Origin: Enterocloster asparagiformis | GTDB lineage: Bacteria; Bacillota; Clostridia; Lachnospirales; Lachnospiraceae | Assembly (NCBI GenBank): GCA_018380885.1 | Contig: JAGZSY010000007.1 | Span: 62,001-126,000, forward strand | Direction: 5' to 3' | DNA length: 64,000 bases | In this document: positions 9,653 through 18,325 of the stretch, in pieces | Layout of the letters: every line of letters starts with the position of its first letter | How positions within the stretch are numbered: position 1 is the first letter of the stretch | Made by a program: the position numbers and the translations under genes | The notes under the pieces: generated by a model | What the model was told of the DNA's origin: nothing | The model's input: only the letters and a program-made list of their open reading frames with translations | Database searches by the model: none

Positions 9653-10450
9653 CTATTTTGACAGCAGCATGCGGTCGTTGGCAAAGGCCCCGCCGCTGGC
9701 CTGGGCGAACTTCTCCAGCAGGTCCTCCACGGTCAGGTTCTGCTTCTCCTCCCCCGCCACATCGTAAATAATCTGTCCGTCGTTCATCATAATCAGGCGG
9801 TTGCCGATCTGGATGGCATCCCGCATGTTGTGGGTCACCATCAGGGCGGTCAGGTTCTGCTCCTCCACCATCTCCCGGGTCAAATCCAGCACCTTTTTGG
9901 CAGTCTGGGGATCCAGGGCGGCCGTGTGCTCATCCAGCAGCAAAAGCTTGGGCTTCTGGAGGGTGGCCATCAACAGGGTCAGGGCCTGGCGCTGTCCGCC
10001 GGACAACAGGCCCACCTTGCTGGTCATGCGGGTCTGAAGCCCCAGGCCCAGGCGGGTCAGCAGGTCGTGGTAATAGTCCTTTTCCTGGGAGCGGATTCCC
10101 CAGCCCAGGCCGCGCCTTTGTCCGCGGCGGAACGCCAGGGCCATGTTCTCCTGAATCTCCATGCCTGCGGCAGTGCCCTTCATGGGGTCCTGGAACACCC
10201 GGCCGATGTATTTTGCCCGCTTGTACTCCGGCTGCCGGGAAATATTCACGCCGTCGATCTCAATCTTTCCCATGTCAATGGGGTATACGCCGGCGATCAT
10301 GTTCAGCATGGTGGATTTTCCCGCGCCATTGCCCCCGATTACGGTCACGAAATCCCCGTCGTTTAAGGTCAGGGTCAGCTTTTTTAAGGCCTGCTTTTCA
10401 TTGATGGTTCCCTTATTAAATGTCTTGCTCACATTGATCAGCTTCAGCAT
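9653..10450 (-). CDS. ABC transporter ATP-binding protein (TrpZ-type)
   Basis: 265-residue nucleotide-binding subunit that powers the importer formed with the permease and lipoprotein upstream. Visible are Walker A GGNGAGKST, the Q-loop region RVFQDPMKGTA, the signature LSGGQRQALTLLM, Walker B LLLLDEHTAALD and the switch histidine in MVTHNM. The start is the ATG at 10450, because it overlaps the permease stop as TAATG; a longer reading from 10492 would lie inside the permease gene. Such overlap indicates translational coupling. Related systems with a PF04392-type binding protein have been linked to tryptophan or other aromatic amino acids; the substrate here cannot be read from the sequence. 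Confidence 0.92.
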   Translation of the reverse strand: MLKLINVSKTFNKGTINEKQALKKLTLTLNDGDFVTVIGGNGAGKSTMLNMIAGVYPIDMGKIEIDGVNISRQPEYKRAKYIGRVFQDPMKGTAAGMEIQENMALAFRRGQRRGLGWGIRSQEKDYYHDLLTRLGLGLQTRMTSKVGLLSGGQRQALTLLMATLQKPKLLLLDEHTAALDPQTAKKVLDLTREMVEEQNLTALMVTHNMRDAIQIGNRLIMMNDGQIIYDVAGEEKQNLTVEDLLEKFAQASGGAFANDRMLLSK

Positions 10451-11382
10451 TACTGTTCCCCTCCTTCCGAGTAGGACCGATAGTTTTTCCATTTATTGAC
10501 AGCCACCGGCACGCACAGGGCCAGGGCTACGATCAGGGCGGACAACAGCTTCATATAGTTGGGATCCATGCCCAGCTCCAGCACGATGGCCCTGATCACA
10601 AAGTAGACCACGGAGCCGATCACGGCCGCCGCCAGCTTTAAGGCGAAATTCCGGAACCAGCCAAAGAGCACCTCGCCGATCACAATGGCCGCCAGGCCGA
10701 TGACAATCGCTCCCTGTCCCATCATCACGTCCGCATATTTCTGGCTCTGGCACACCAGAGCGCCGGATAAGCCCACCAGGCCGTTGCTGATCATCAGCCC
10801 CAGCAGCTTGGTCCACTTGGTATTCACGCCCAGAGCGCGGATCATATCCTCGTTGTTGCCTGTGGCGCGGATGGCGCTGCCGATCTCCGTTCCGAAAAAC
10901 CAGTAAAGCCCAACCACCACGGCCACCGCCACCACGATGCCGATGACCTGGGAGGCCTTGGCCTGAGTGAGGCCGGTGCGGGCGGCCAGCAGGCTCACCA
11001 TATTGTCCACCTTAGCCAACGGCGTATTGCTCTTGCCCATCACCCAGAGGTTGACGGACCACAGCCCCAGCTGGGTCAGGATTCCGGCCAGAATCGCCGG
11101 GATGTCAAAGGCCGTGTGCAGCGCTCCGGTCACAAGGCCTGCCGCCATGCCGGCCAGCGTGGCCAGAAAGAGCGCCAGATAGGGATTGACCCCCTTTTGG
11201 ACGATCAGCATGGCGCAGACGCAGCCGCCCAGCGCAAAGCTTCCATCCACGGTCAGGTCCGCGATATCCAGCAGCTTGTATGTAATATAAACGCCCAGGA
11301 CCATCAGACCCCAGAGCACGCCCTGCCCGGTGGCGTCCAGAAGCTTGGGCCCCATACCCGAAAAAAAGTGAATGATAATCAT
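10450..11382 (-). CDS. ABC transporter permease (TrpY-type, branched-chain/ribose permease fold)
   Basis: 310-residue integral membrane protein with eight or nine predicted helices. It belongs to the BPD_transp_2 family, seen in the TDLTVDGSF-like segment DIADLTVDGSFALGG after the first helix. A second family mark is the central EIGSAIRATGNNEDMIRALG loop, which should contact the ATPase. The ATG at 11382 follows GGAGGTAGATC. The ATPase gene overlaps its stop by one base, while the lipoprotein gene ends 285 bases upstream, with a large stem-loop between. It forms the membrane channel of the importer. Confidence 0.9.
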   Translation of the reverse strand: MIIIHFFSGMGPKLLDATGQGVLWGLMVLGVYITYKLLDIADLTVDGSFALGGCVCAMLIVQKGVNPYLALFLATLAGMAAGLVTGALHTAFDIPAILAGILTQLGLWSVNLWVMGKSNTPLAKVDNMVSLLAARTGLTQAKASQVIGIVVAVAVVVGLYWFFGTEIGSAIRATGNNEDMIRALGVNTKWTKLLGLMISNGLVGLSGALVCQSQKYADVMMGQGAIVIGLAAIVIGEVLFGWFRNFALKLAAAVIGSVVYFVIRAIVLELGMDPNYMKLLSALIVALALCVPVAVNKWKNYRSYSEGGEQ

Positions 11383-11587
11383 GATCTACCTCCATCAATT
11401 CATAATTGCCGTGTGATCGGGAAAACCGCCTGCGGCCCGGCGTTGCCGCATCCTGGCCTCCTCCCAATAAATAGCTTGCCCAAACTACCTCCAGTCCTTA
11501 AAGCGCCGCCCTCCGGCATACGCAAACCAGCTTGAGCAAACCATCTATTCCGGTCCTTCCGCCTATTCTCTCCCCACACCTAAAGAT

Positions 11588-11633
11588 GGTGCTGCAAGCC
11601 CCGGGACGGTTTTCCCAGGGCGCTCACAGCACC
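11588..11633 (-). other. Intercistronic stem-loop between binding protein and permease genes
   Basis: On the minus strand an outer GGTGCTG/CAGCACC stem encloses an inner nine-pair stem (GCCCTGGGA/TCCCGGGGC, one G-U). There is no U-tract, so it is not a classic terminator. It lies 35 to 80 bases beyond the lipoprotein stop. Such structures often stabilise the upstream mRNA so that the binding protein exceeds the permease. The remaining 200 bases before the permease show nothing else. Confidence 0.6.
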
Positions 11634-11667
11634 GTCTAAATTCTGATCCGGTTCGGACTGGTCCTAT

Positions 11668-12729
11668 TTATTTCAGTCCGGAAACATCGATACCCAGCGT
11701 CTGCGCGGTCTCCTCGTTCACAGTCAGCTCGCAGTTTTCCGCCTTCAGATACTCGATGGGCATGTCGGCCGGTGAAGCGCCCTCGGTCAGGATCTTCACA
11801 GCCTGCTGGCCGGTCATATAGCCCAGCTCAAAGTAATTGATACCGTAGGTTGCCAGGCCGCCGCTGTCCACCATGCCGGACTCGCCGCAGATCACCGGCA
11901 GATTGTTGTCGTTGGCCACCATGGCAACAGTGGTCATACCGGCTGCGATGGTGTTGTCCGTGGGAGCGTAAATCGCATCCACCTTGCCCACCATGGACTG
12001 AACCACGGTCTGGATCTCGTTGGAGCTGGAGACGGTGAAATCCTTGCTTTCCATGCCAGCCGCCGCAATGGCGTCTCTGGCCATCTGCGCCTGGATATCT
12101 GAGTTGGACTCCGCGGAGCAGTACAGGATGCCGATTTTCTTGGCTTCCGGAAGAATCTTCTTTAACAGGTCGATCTGCTCGGTCACCGGAGTCAGATCGG
12201 AGGTCCCGGTCACGTTGGCGCCGGGCTTCTCGTTGCTCCCCACCAGACCGGACTCAGCCGGATCGGTCACCGCGGTGATCAGCACAGGCGTGTCGGTCAC
12301 TGCGCCCACCATGGCCTGGGCAGCCGGTGTGGCGATGGCCAGAATCAGGTCCTTGCCGTCGTTGGCAAACTTGGAGGCCACGGTCTGGCACACGGACTGG
12401 TCGCCGGAGGCGTTCTGCTGGTCTAAGTCGTACTTTACGCCCGCATCGTCCAGGGCCTTTAAAAAGCCCTCGTTGGCCGCGTCCAGAGCCGGATGCTGGG
12501 TCAGCTGTAAAATTCCGATTTTGTAGGTAACGCCGTCCGCGGAAGCTTCCGCCTGGCTTTCAGCCCCGGTCTCCTCCGCGGAGGCCGCCTCGCTGCCGGC
12601 CGCTGTGGTCTCAGCCGCCGCAGTATCCGCAGCGGTGGTCTCCGCGGACTTGCCGGAACCGCACGCGCTCATGGACAGAACCATAGCGCCGGCCAGAACC
12701 AGAGACATGATCTTTGATGATTTTTTCAT
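11668..12729 (-). CDS. ABC transporter substrate-binding lipoprotein (TrpX/PF04392 type)
   Basis: 353-residue extracellular lipoprotein. The signal peptide ends in the lipobox LSMSAC with the lipidated Cys at residue 23, followed by a disordered Ala/Glu/Thr linker to about residue 66. The mature two-lobe domain begins TYKIGILQLTQHPALDAANE and holds ILAIATPAAQAMVG, TDPAESGLVGS and ICGESGMVDSGGLATYGINY, all marks of the ABC_sub_bind family. It captures a small ligand, often an aromatic amino acid in studied relatives, and delivers it to the permease encoded downstream. It is the first gene of the operon and has its own strong promoter. No T-box leader is present; the 5' leader is only about 50 bases. 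Confidence 0.9.
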   Translation of the reverse strand: MKKSSKIMSLVLAGAMVLSMSACGSGKSAETTAADTAAAETTAAGSEAASAEETGAESQAEASADGVTYKIGILQLTQHPALDAANEGFLKALDDAGVKYDLDQQNASGDQSVCQTVASKFANDGKDLILAIATPAAQAMVGAVTDTPVLITAVTDPAESGLVGSNEKPGANVTGTSDLTPVTEQIDLLKKILPEAKKIGILYCSAESNSDIQAQMARDAIAAAGMESKDFTVSSSNEIQTVVQSMVGKVDAIYAPTDNTIAAGMTTVAMVANDNNLPVICGESGMVDSGGLATYGINYFELGYMTGQQAVKILTEGASPADMPIEYLKAENCELTVNEETAQTLGIDVSGLK

Positions 12730-12786
12730 AATACTCGCTCTCCTCTTTTTAAAGCATTTGTCCTCACAGAATTAAGGATGTTTCCT

Positions 12787-12815
12787 ATCATACTACAAAA
12801 AAATATGAGAGTCAA
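12787..12815 (-). promoter_or_regulatory. Promoter of the ABC importer operon
   Basis: TTGACT (12810-12815) and TATGAT (12787-12792) on the minus strand, with a 17-base spacer. The lipoprotein ATG is 57 bases downstream. It lies in the short gap after the histidine kinase gene. Confidence 0.85.
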
Positions 12816-12887
12816 TTTTATTACTTTAAATTCCTACGAATTCAACGCGATAAAGTGTATTTTTTTTCGTACAATCCTGGTTGATTC

Positions 12888-15101
12888 CTAAATTTTTCCA
12901 TTTTTGATAAATCGCAGCAGCTGATCCCCCTGAGCCGGCTTGAGCAGGTAACCGTCGATGCGGCCCTTCTGGCAGGCGTCCACAATCTCCGATTTGATCA
13001 GCCCGGAGAGAATGAGAATCTTCAGGTTTTTGTTCAGGAACCTGGCCTGTGCGGCCAGCTCCACTCCGTTCATCTCGTCCATCTGGTAGTCGGTGATCAT
13101 CATGTCGTATTTCTCCCGCCCGCCCTCCAGCGCGGCAAGCGCTTCCCGTGGGCTGCCGAAATACTCGGCCCTGAAACCGTGTTTGCCCAGAACCCGGCGG
13201 ATCATCCGCAGCGTGCTCTCATCGTCGTCCACCACCAGCAGGCGGCGGGCGCCCTCCTCCCGCTCCTCCTGCTCAGGCGGCGTCTCGGGCGGCCCGGACA
13301 GCTCCCGCGCCTCATCAGCCCTGTGGTAAGGGAGACAGTAGTAAAAGCTGCTGCCCTCCCCCACCCGGGATTCCACGCAGATGTCGCCCTGGTGCTCATC
13401 CAGAATCTTTTGGGAGATCGCCAGACCCAGCCCCGTGCCCTCCCCGTGCTTTTTGGTGGTGAAAAAGGGGGTGAATATGTTGTCGATGATCTCCGGGCTG
13501 ATGCCGCCGCCCGTATCCTGAACCCGCACCAGCACAAAGCGGCCGGTCAGGGAGATGGGGCTTAACCCCTCCGGCAGTTCTCCCGCCTCGACGACAGAGG
13601 CGGTCAGCGTCAGTCCGCCCTCGGCAGGCATCTCATAAAAGGCGTTGACGCAGAGGTTTAACAGCACCTCGTACAGCTGGGTGGGGTTGCCGTAAACCCA
13701 GGCGCCTTCGGTGTGGATTCTGGTGACCAGGGTGATCTTCTCCGGTTTGATCAGGATCACCGACTTGATCCATTTGCGCAGCGCCTCCTCGAAATCAAAC
13801 AGCCGGTACTGGGCCTGGTCCACGCTCTTCTGGCTCAGGGAGGATATCTGCGCCACCAGCTCCTTTGCCCTAAGGGCAGCCTCGTAAATCTCGGCCGCGT
13901 CGCTGTGGGATAGGCAGTCGTCGGGCAAGTCGCCCATGAGCAGCTCGGAATAGCCCAGAATGGGAGCCAGAATATTGTTGAACTCATGGGACAAGCCGCT
14001 GGTCATGATGCCCACCATCTGCAGGCGCTCGCTGTGCTTGGCCTGCTCCCTGGTCTGGTTCAGCTCCGTCACCGCGCTGCCCAGCTCCTTCAGGTACTGG
14101 TTCTGGCGCAGCAGCTCCCGCTGGCGCTGTCCGGTGCGGATGAGCATCCAGGCGCCGATCCCAAGGCAGATGAAGATTGCGGCCAGAATCACCATGGACT
14201 CGGCCAGCAGCTGGTTGTAGGGGCCGATAAAATCGTCGTAATCCATTGTCAGCGAGATCACCCAGAAGCCGTCGTCCATGGCTAACGGGGAGAAGGCCGA
14301 GAACTTTTTGGCCTGCCGCGGTTCCTCGTCGTCGGAGAACCAGTATGAGTCGTAGACATAGGTCCCCTCCTCCCCGGAGAGCTGGCGCGCTATGAGCTGT
14401 TCCATCCCGGAGATATCCAGACCCGGATAGTGCTCCAGACGCCCGGAAATGGCCTGGAGACCCACCTGCTCTCTGCTCTCATGGGACAGGATGATGCCGT
14501 TCTGGTCCTTGACCACAAAGTAACCCCTGATGTCCGTCTTTAAAGCCGCGCTGTCAATGGCCCGGTCCAGATCGGCAAAATCCACCATCTCCGCCAGGTA
14601 AAGCGGCCCGTCATATCCATTTACGGATACGGGTGTGACCACCGGAATCAGGCAGCTGCCCTCCTGGGGAATATAGGCGCCGGGCACCAGGACCTCCCCG
14701 GTACCCGGCAGCGCAAAGTCAAAGCGGTCCGCCTGGCAGTATAAGCCCTCCTGCCTGCTCTTCACATTCAAGATCACCTTCCCGTCCCCGTTCAGCAGCA
14801 GCATGTTTCTCCTGGCCCGGGGCTTCATGGCCAGATACTCCGTCATGGCCCCGGCCAGCTCCTCCCCTGATCCGTAGCTGCGCCCCGCCTCCCAGGCGAA
14901 CAGCTCCTTCTCCGTCTCAATATAGGTGCGGACCGTGCCGCCCACCGAGCGCACGATGCGCAGCATCTGCTCCTGCTGCTGGCTGATCAACAGCGCGCTG
15001 TAGCGCGATATACAGTGGCCCAGCACGCCGGCCATTGCGGCCAGGGCAATCAGGGCGGCGGCCAGAGCGGCCCGCCCCTTTAAGCTTTTCTTCCGTTTCA
15101 T
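12888..15101 (-). CDS. Hybrid sensor histidine kinase with C-terminal receiver
   Basis: 737-residue membrane sensor. One helix (about 10-30), a large extracytoplasmic sensor domain (about 30-295, dCache-like by size and position), a second helix (about 297-318) and a short coiled coil lead to HisKA with SGLSHEFNNILAPILGYSEL (His near 371). HATPase boxes follow: NLCVNAFYEM, VQDTGGGISPEI and GEGTGLGLAISQK. A receiver domain comes last (LLVVDDDES; phosphorylated Asp in MMITDYQMDEMNG). The kinase core resembles the NtrB/DctB class. The ATG at 15101 is chosen because the promoter (-10 at 15133-15138) lies just upstream, which rules out longer starts. It diverges from the response regulator at 15281, its likely partner, and precedes the ABC importer. 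Confidence 0.9.
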   Translation of the reverse strand: MKRKKSLKGRAALAAALIALAAMAGVLGHCISRYSALLISQQQEQMLRIVRSVGGTVRTYIETEKELFAWEAGRSYGSGEELAGAMTEYLAMKPRARRNMLLLNGDGKVILNVKSRQEGLYCQADRFDFALPGTGEVLVPGAYIPQEGSCLIPVVTPVSVNGYDGPLYLAEMVDFADLDRAIDSAALKTDIRGYFVVKDQNGIILSHESREQVGLQAISGRLEHYPGLDISGMEQLIARQLSGEEGTYVYDSYWFSDDEEPRQAKKFSAFSPLAMDDGFWVISLTMDYDDFIGPYNQLLAESMVILAAIFICLGIGAWMLIRTGQRQRELLRQNQYLKELGSAVTELNQTREQAKHSERLQMVGIMTSGLSHEFNNILAPILGYSELLMGDLPDDCLSHSDAAEIYEAALRAKELVAQISSLSQKSVDQAQYRLFDFEEALRKWIKSVILIKPEKITLVTRIHTEGAWVYGNPTQLYEVLLNLCVNAFYEMPAEGGLTLTASVVEAGELPEGLSPISLTGRFVLVRVQDTGGGISPEIIDNIFTPFFTTKKHGEGTGLGLAISQKILDEHQGDICVESRVGEGSSFYYCLPYHRADEARELSGPPETPPEQEEREEGARRLLVVDDDESTLRMIRRVLGKHGFRAEYFGSPREALAALEGGREKYDMMITDYQMDEMNGVELAAQARFLNKNLKILILSGLIKSEIVDACQKGRIDGYLLKPAQGDQLLRFIKNGKI

Positions 15102-15132
15102 CCCCAGATCATTCCTCTCTCGTAATACGCCC

Positions 15133-15184
15133 ATTATAGTGCGGGGACAAAAGATTTGCAATTCCTTCTTGATTACGGTAAAAT
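15133..15184. promoter_or_regulatory. Divergent kinase/regulator promoters sharing one palindromic -35 box
   Basis: TTGCAA at 15156-15161 is its own reverse complement. On the minus strand it stands 17 bases from TATAAT (15133-15138), serving the kinase. On the plus strand it stands 17 bases from TAAAAT (15179-15184), serving the response regulator. Both spacings are ideal, so two polymerases could not use the box together. The regulator mRNA would carry a leader of about 90 bases with two small stem-loops (around 15192-15214 and 15230-15252). Confidence 0.75.
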
Positions 15185-15280
15185 AAGGAAAACGGCCGCG
15201 ATTTCCGGCCGTCCTTCCCACGGGATACGCCGGGTTGGTGCCCAGCCCGGGGACAAACACCTCTGAAAGGAGTCTTTCAT

Positions 15281-16009
15281 TTGCCACAGGATAAAGTTCT
15301 GATCGTGGACGACGATCTCCATATACTGCGCATGGCCTCCCGCATCCTGCAAAGCGACGGGATCGCCACAACCGAGGTCTCCTCCGGCCGGGAGGCCTTA
15401 AATCAGATTCTCTACAGCCATTACGACCTGGTGCTTCTGGACATCAACCTGGACGATCTGGACGGATTTTCCATCGTGAAAAAGGTTCGCGCCCAGGGCA
15501 TTTCCACGCCTATCATAATCATCAGCGGCAACACGGAGGAGTACAACACCATCTTCGGGCTGGGGATCGGGGCCGACGACTACCTGGCCAAGCCGGTGAG
15601 CCCGGCCATTCTGGGCGCCAAGGTCAAGGCGCTGATCCGGCGCAACCGCACGGCCATGGAGAGCAGCGAGAAGCTATTGGAGCGCGGCCCCTTCTCCTTT
15701 GATCTGGAGACCTACACCCTCTACAAGGACCACGAGGAGGTCCCGCTGACCTCCAAGGAGAAGCAGCTGGTCTGTCTGTTTCTAAAGAACATCAACACGG
15801 TTTTTACAAAGGAAATGCTGTTTGAGCAGATATGGAAGGACCGGGCCGTGGACGACAACACCATTATGGTCAACATCCGCAACATCCGGTCCAAGATCGA
15901 AGCAGACCCCAAAAATCCCCAATATCTGAAAACCGTATGGGGTATGGGCTACCAGTTCGTGCTGCCGGCCCGGTGTGACCAGGGCGGTGCCCAGCGCATT
16001 TTTGTATAA
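15281..16009 (+). CDS. OmpR/PhoB-family response regulator
   Basis: 242-residue transcription regulator. The receiver domain (1-120) has KVLIVDDDLHILRM, the phospho-acceptor Asp in LVLLDINLDDLDG, and the switch Lys in DDYLAKPVSP. A winged-helix DNA-binding domain (about 135-235) has LTSKEKQLVCLFLKN, FTKEMLFEQIW and the recognition-helix region VNIRNIRSKIE. The start is TTG at 15281, with AAAGGAG nine bases upstream and no better in-frame alternative. The divergent hybrid kinase is the obvious phosphate donor. A strong terminator follows, then the CitMHS-type transporter, which is a plausible target. The pairing is inference from position. Confidence 0.92.
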   Translation: MPQDKVLIVDDDLHILRMASRILQSDGIATTEVSSGREALNQILYSHYDLVLLDINLDDLDGFSIVKKVRAQGISTPIIIISGNTEEYNTIFGLGIGADDYLAKPVSPAILGAKVKALIRRNRTAMESSEKLLERGPFSFDLETYTLYKDHEEVPLTSKEKQLVCLFLKNINTVFTKEMLFEQIWKDRAVDDNTIMVNIRNIRSKIEADPKNPQYLKTVWGMGYQFVLPARCDQGGAQRIFV

Positions 16010-16044
16010 TTTGCATAAAATTTATCTAAAATTTTTGTGAGCCA

Positions 16045-16100
16045 AACCGCGGGATTCTGTAGATTTCTTCAGAATTCCCGCGGTTTTCCTTTATATTTAC
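16045..16100 (+). terminator. Terminator of the response regulator gene
   Basis: AACCGCGGGA and TTCTG pair with CAGAA and TCCCGCGGTT (arms 16045-16059 and 16070-16085), followed by a T-rich tail. Its presence inside the longest reading frame of the next gene supports the transporter start at 16151. Confidence 0.9.
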
Positions 16101-16150
16101 AGGTTATAGTTGAGTACATCGAAAGACAAACAAGAGGAGGTTACTCAATT

Positions 16151-17464
16151 ATGTATCTGGCTATTATCGGATTTGCCATGGTGGCGGTCATCGTCGCGCT
16201 GCTGTTAAAGGGAAAGATGTCCCCCATCGTGGTGCTGATCACCATCCCCACCATCGCCGCCCTGCTGGCAGGCTTTGGCATCAGCGACATCGGCACCTTC
16301 ATCGTGGACGGCGTAAAAACCACCCAGAACAACGCGGTGCTGTTCATCTTCTCCATCACCTATTTCGGCATTATGACCGACGTGGGGCTGTTCGACATCC
16401 TGGTGGGCAAGCTGGTAAAGAAGGCCGGCAACAATGTCATTGCCATCACCGTCGTGACGGCCATCATCGCTATCATGGCCCATCTGGACGGTTCCACCGC
16501 ATGTACGGTGCTGATCACCATCCCGTCCATGTACCCCATCTACAAGCGCATGAACATCCGCCCCTACGTGCTGCTGCTGCTCACCGCGGCCTCCATGGGC
16601 GTCATGAACCTGCTGCCCTGGGGCGGTCCCACCGCCAGAGCCGCAACCGTGCTTGGCATGGACGCCAATGACCTGTGGCTGAAGCTGATCCCCATCCAGA
16701 TCGTGGGCGTTGTTGTGACCCTGACCCTGGCCGTGATCATGGGCCTGATCGAGAAGAAGCGGGGCGCGGGCTTAAACGCCGGAACCTCCGGACAGGAGGA
16801 GAACGCCCAGACCGCCGAGGCCGACAAGAAAGCCGAGGAGTTAAAGCGGCCCAAGCTTTTGTGGTTCAACGGCCTGCTGACCATCGGCATCATCGCTTCC
16901 CTGGTGCTCAACGTGGTGAGCTCCTACGTGGTATTCATGATGGGCACCTGTATCGCCCTGATCGTCAACTATCCCTCCTTGAAGGCGCAGGACGCCCGTT
17001 TTAAAGCCCACGCGGCCTCCGCTCTCTCCATCGCCACCACAATGCTGGCGGCCGGCGCCATGGTCGGCGTGATGGAGGGCTCCGATATGCTAAGCGCCAT
17101 GGCCAACGTGCTGATCTCCTTTATCCCCGAGGCCCTGGGACAGTACATCCACGTGATTTTCGGTATCTTCGCCCTGCCCATGGGCATGATGATCGGCACC
17201 GACGCCTACTTCTACGGTATCATGCCGCTGATCATCGAGGTCGGCACCAAGTACGGCGTAACCGCCTTAAATACCGCTATGACCATGATCATCGGCAAGA
17301 ACGTGGCCCTGATGATCAGCCCCCTGGTGCCCGCCACCTTCTTAGCCATCGGCCTGGTGGACGTGGAGCTGAAGGACCACATCCGCTTCTCCTTCAAATG
17401 GCTGTTCGGCATCAGCCTGATCATGCTGCTGGCTGGATTTTTGCTGGGCGTGATACAGTTATAA
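16151..17464 (+). CDS. CitMHS-family carboxylate (citrate-type) transporter
   Basis: 437-residue secondary transporter with about 12 membrane helices. It begins MYLAIIGFAMVAVIVALLL and carries family landmarks ITYFGIMTDVGLFD, MAHLDGSTACTVLITIPSMY, NLLPWGGPTARAATVLG and a C-terminal GTDAYFYGIMPLI. Characterised members import citrate as a metal complex with protons; other dicarboxylates are possible. A cytoplasmic charged loop (about 203-233) separates the halves. The ATG at 16151 is preceded by AGGAGG at 16134-16139; the frame further upstream runs through a terminator and is rejected. The gene has its own terminator. Its place beside a sensor kinase and regulator resembles CitAB- or DctBD-type control of carboxylate uptake, though that is inference. 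Confidence 0.88.
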   Translation: MYLAIIGFAMVAVIVALLLKGKMSPIVVLITIPTIAALLAGFGISDIGTFIVDGVKTTQNNAVLFIFSITYFGIMTDVGLFDILVGKLVKKAGNNVIAITVVTAIIAIMAHLDGSTACTVLITIPSMYPIYKRMNIRPYVLLLLTAASMGVMNLLPWGGPTARAATVLGMDANDLWLKLIPIQIVGVVVTLTLAVIMGLIEKKRGAGLNAGTSGQEENAQTAEADKKAEELKRPKLLWFNGLLTIGIIASLVLNVVSSYVVFMMGTCIALIVNYPSLKAQDARFKAHAASALSIATTMLAAGAMVGVMEGSDMLSAMANVLISFIPEALGQYIHVIFGIFALPMGMMIGTDAYFYGIMPLIIEVGTKYGVTALNTAMTMIIGKNVALMISPLVPATFLAIGLVDVELKDHIRFSFKWLFGISLIMLLAGFLLGVIQL

Positions 17465-17478
17465 TAATAAAAAGCAAG

Positions 17479-17516
17479 CAGCGCAATGTACGGGAGTATG
17501 TTGCGCTGTTTTTTTG
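17479..17516 (+). terminator. Terminator of the CitMHS transporter gene
   Basis: CAGCGCAA (17479-17486) pairs with TTGCGCTG (17501-17508) and is followed by seven or more T. It starts 14 bases after the stop codon. Confidence 0.93.
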
Positions 17517-17554
17517 TTCCGCCATCCTCCTGGCCGGATATAAATGTTAAAAAT

Positions 17555-17587
17555 CTAATGTAAATCTAACATGAATTCATATATAAT
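17555..17587 (+). promoter_or_regulatory. Two-component promoter with tandem CTAAY boxes
   Basis: CTAAT at 17555 and CTAAC at 17566 are exactly 11 bases apart, one helical turn. TATAAT (17582-17587) begins 16 bases after the second box. The boxes replace a recognisable -35 element, as in activator-dependent OmpR-family promoters. The same geometry recurs at 19455-19487. Confidence 0.75.
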
Positions 17588-17635
17588 GGGTACGAAACCG
17601 ATATTGACGTAATTTGCATTGCAAGGAGAGATACA

Positions 17636-18325
17636 GTGAAGCTTTTAATTGTAGAAGACGAGGTTTTGCTCTCGAAAGCCCTCTCAAAAGGTCTGCGCAG
17701 GCTCGGCTACGCCGTGGACTGCGCCTTTGACGGCGAAGAGGCGCTGGAGCTTTTTGAGATAAATCAATATGATCTGATGATATTAGACATTAACATCCCC
17801 AAGATAAACGGCCTGGATGTCCTCAAGACAATCCGCCAAACTGACAGCCTGCTGCGGGTCATCATTTTATCCGCCAAGAATACGGTTTTCGACAAGGTTA
17901 AAGGGCTGGACTGCGGCAGCAACGACTATCTGACAAAGCCCTTTGACTTTCTCGAGCTTGAAGCCAGGATCAGGAGCCTGCTCAGGCAAAACGCAGGCTC
18001 AAAGGGCTCTGTTTTAAAGTGCGGTCAGGTGTCCGTGGACACCTCGGCAAAGATCGCCTATTTGGCGGAGAGCCAGTTGGACCTGACCAAAAAAGAATAC
18101 TCCATACTCCAATATCTCCTGCACCATCCAGACACCGTTATAAGCGCCGAGGAGCTGATCGAGCATGTTTGGGACAGCGATACGGATTTGTTTTCCAACT
18201 CATTCCGCTTTCACATCCACTCCCTGCGCAAAAAGATAAAGGAGGCCGGCAGCACCCACGACTGCATTCTCACCGTCAGAGGCCAGGGGTATATGATTTC
18301 ATCCCCTGAGGAGGACCGTTTATGA
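17636..18325 (+). CDS. OmpR-family response regulator
   Basis: 229-residue regulator. The receiver domain has KLLIVEDEVLLSKALSKGLR, the acceptor Asp in LMILDINIPKINGLDV and the switch Lys in NDYLTKPFDFLEL. The winged helix (about 128-225) has LDLTKKEYSILQYLL and a recognition-helix region FRFHIHSLRKKIKE. The start is GTG at 17636, with AAGGAG seven bases upstream. It overlaps the kinase gene by four bases (ATGA), so the pair is translationally coupled. The tandem CTAAY boxes at its promoter are the likely autoregulatory site, and the same boxes precede the small secreted peptide gene at 19574. Confidence 0.93.
   Translation: MKLLIVEDEVLLSKALSKGLRRLGYAVDCAFDGEEALELFEINQYDLMILDINIPKINGLDVLKTIRQTDSLLRVIILSAKNTVFDKVKGLDCGSNDYLTKPFDFLELEARIRSLLRQNAGSKGSVLKCGQVSVDTSAKIAYLAESQLDLTKKEYSILQYLLHHPDTVISAEELIEHVWDSDTDLFSNSFRFHIHSLRKKIKEAGSTHDCILTVRGQGYMISSPEEDRL

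Noticed and set aside
12730..12887. A tryptophan T-box before the TrpX-type gene.
   Set aside because: The promoter lies 57 bases from the start codon, leaving no room for a T-box leader, and no T-box sequence is seen.
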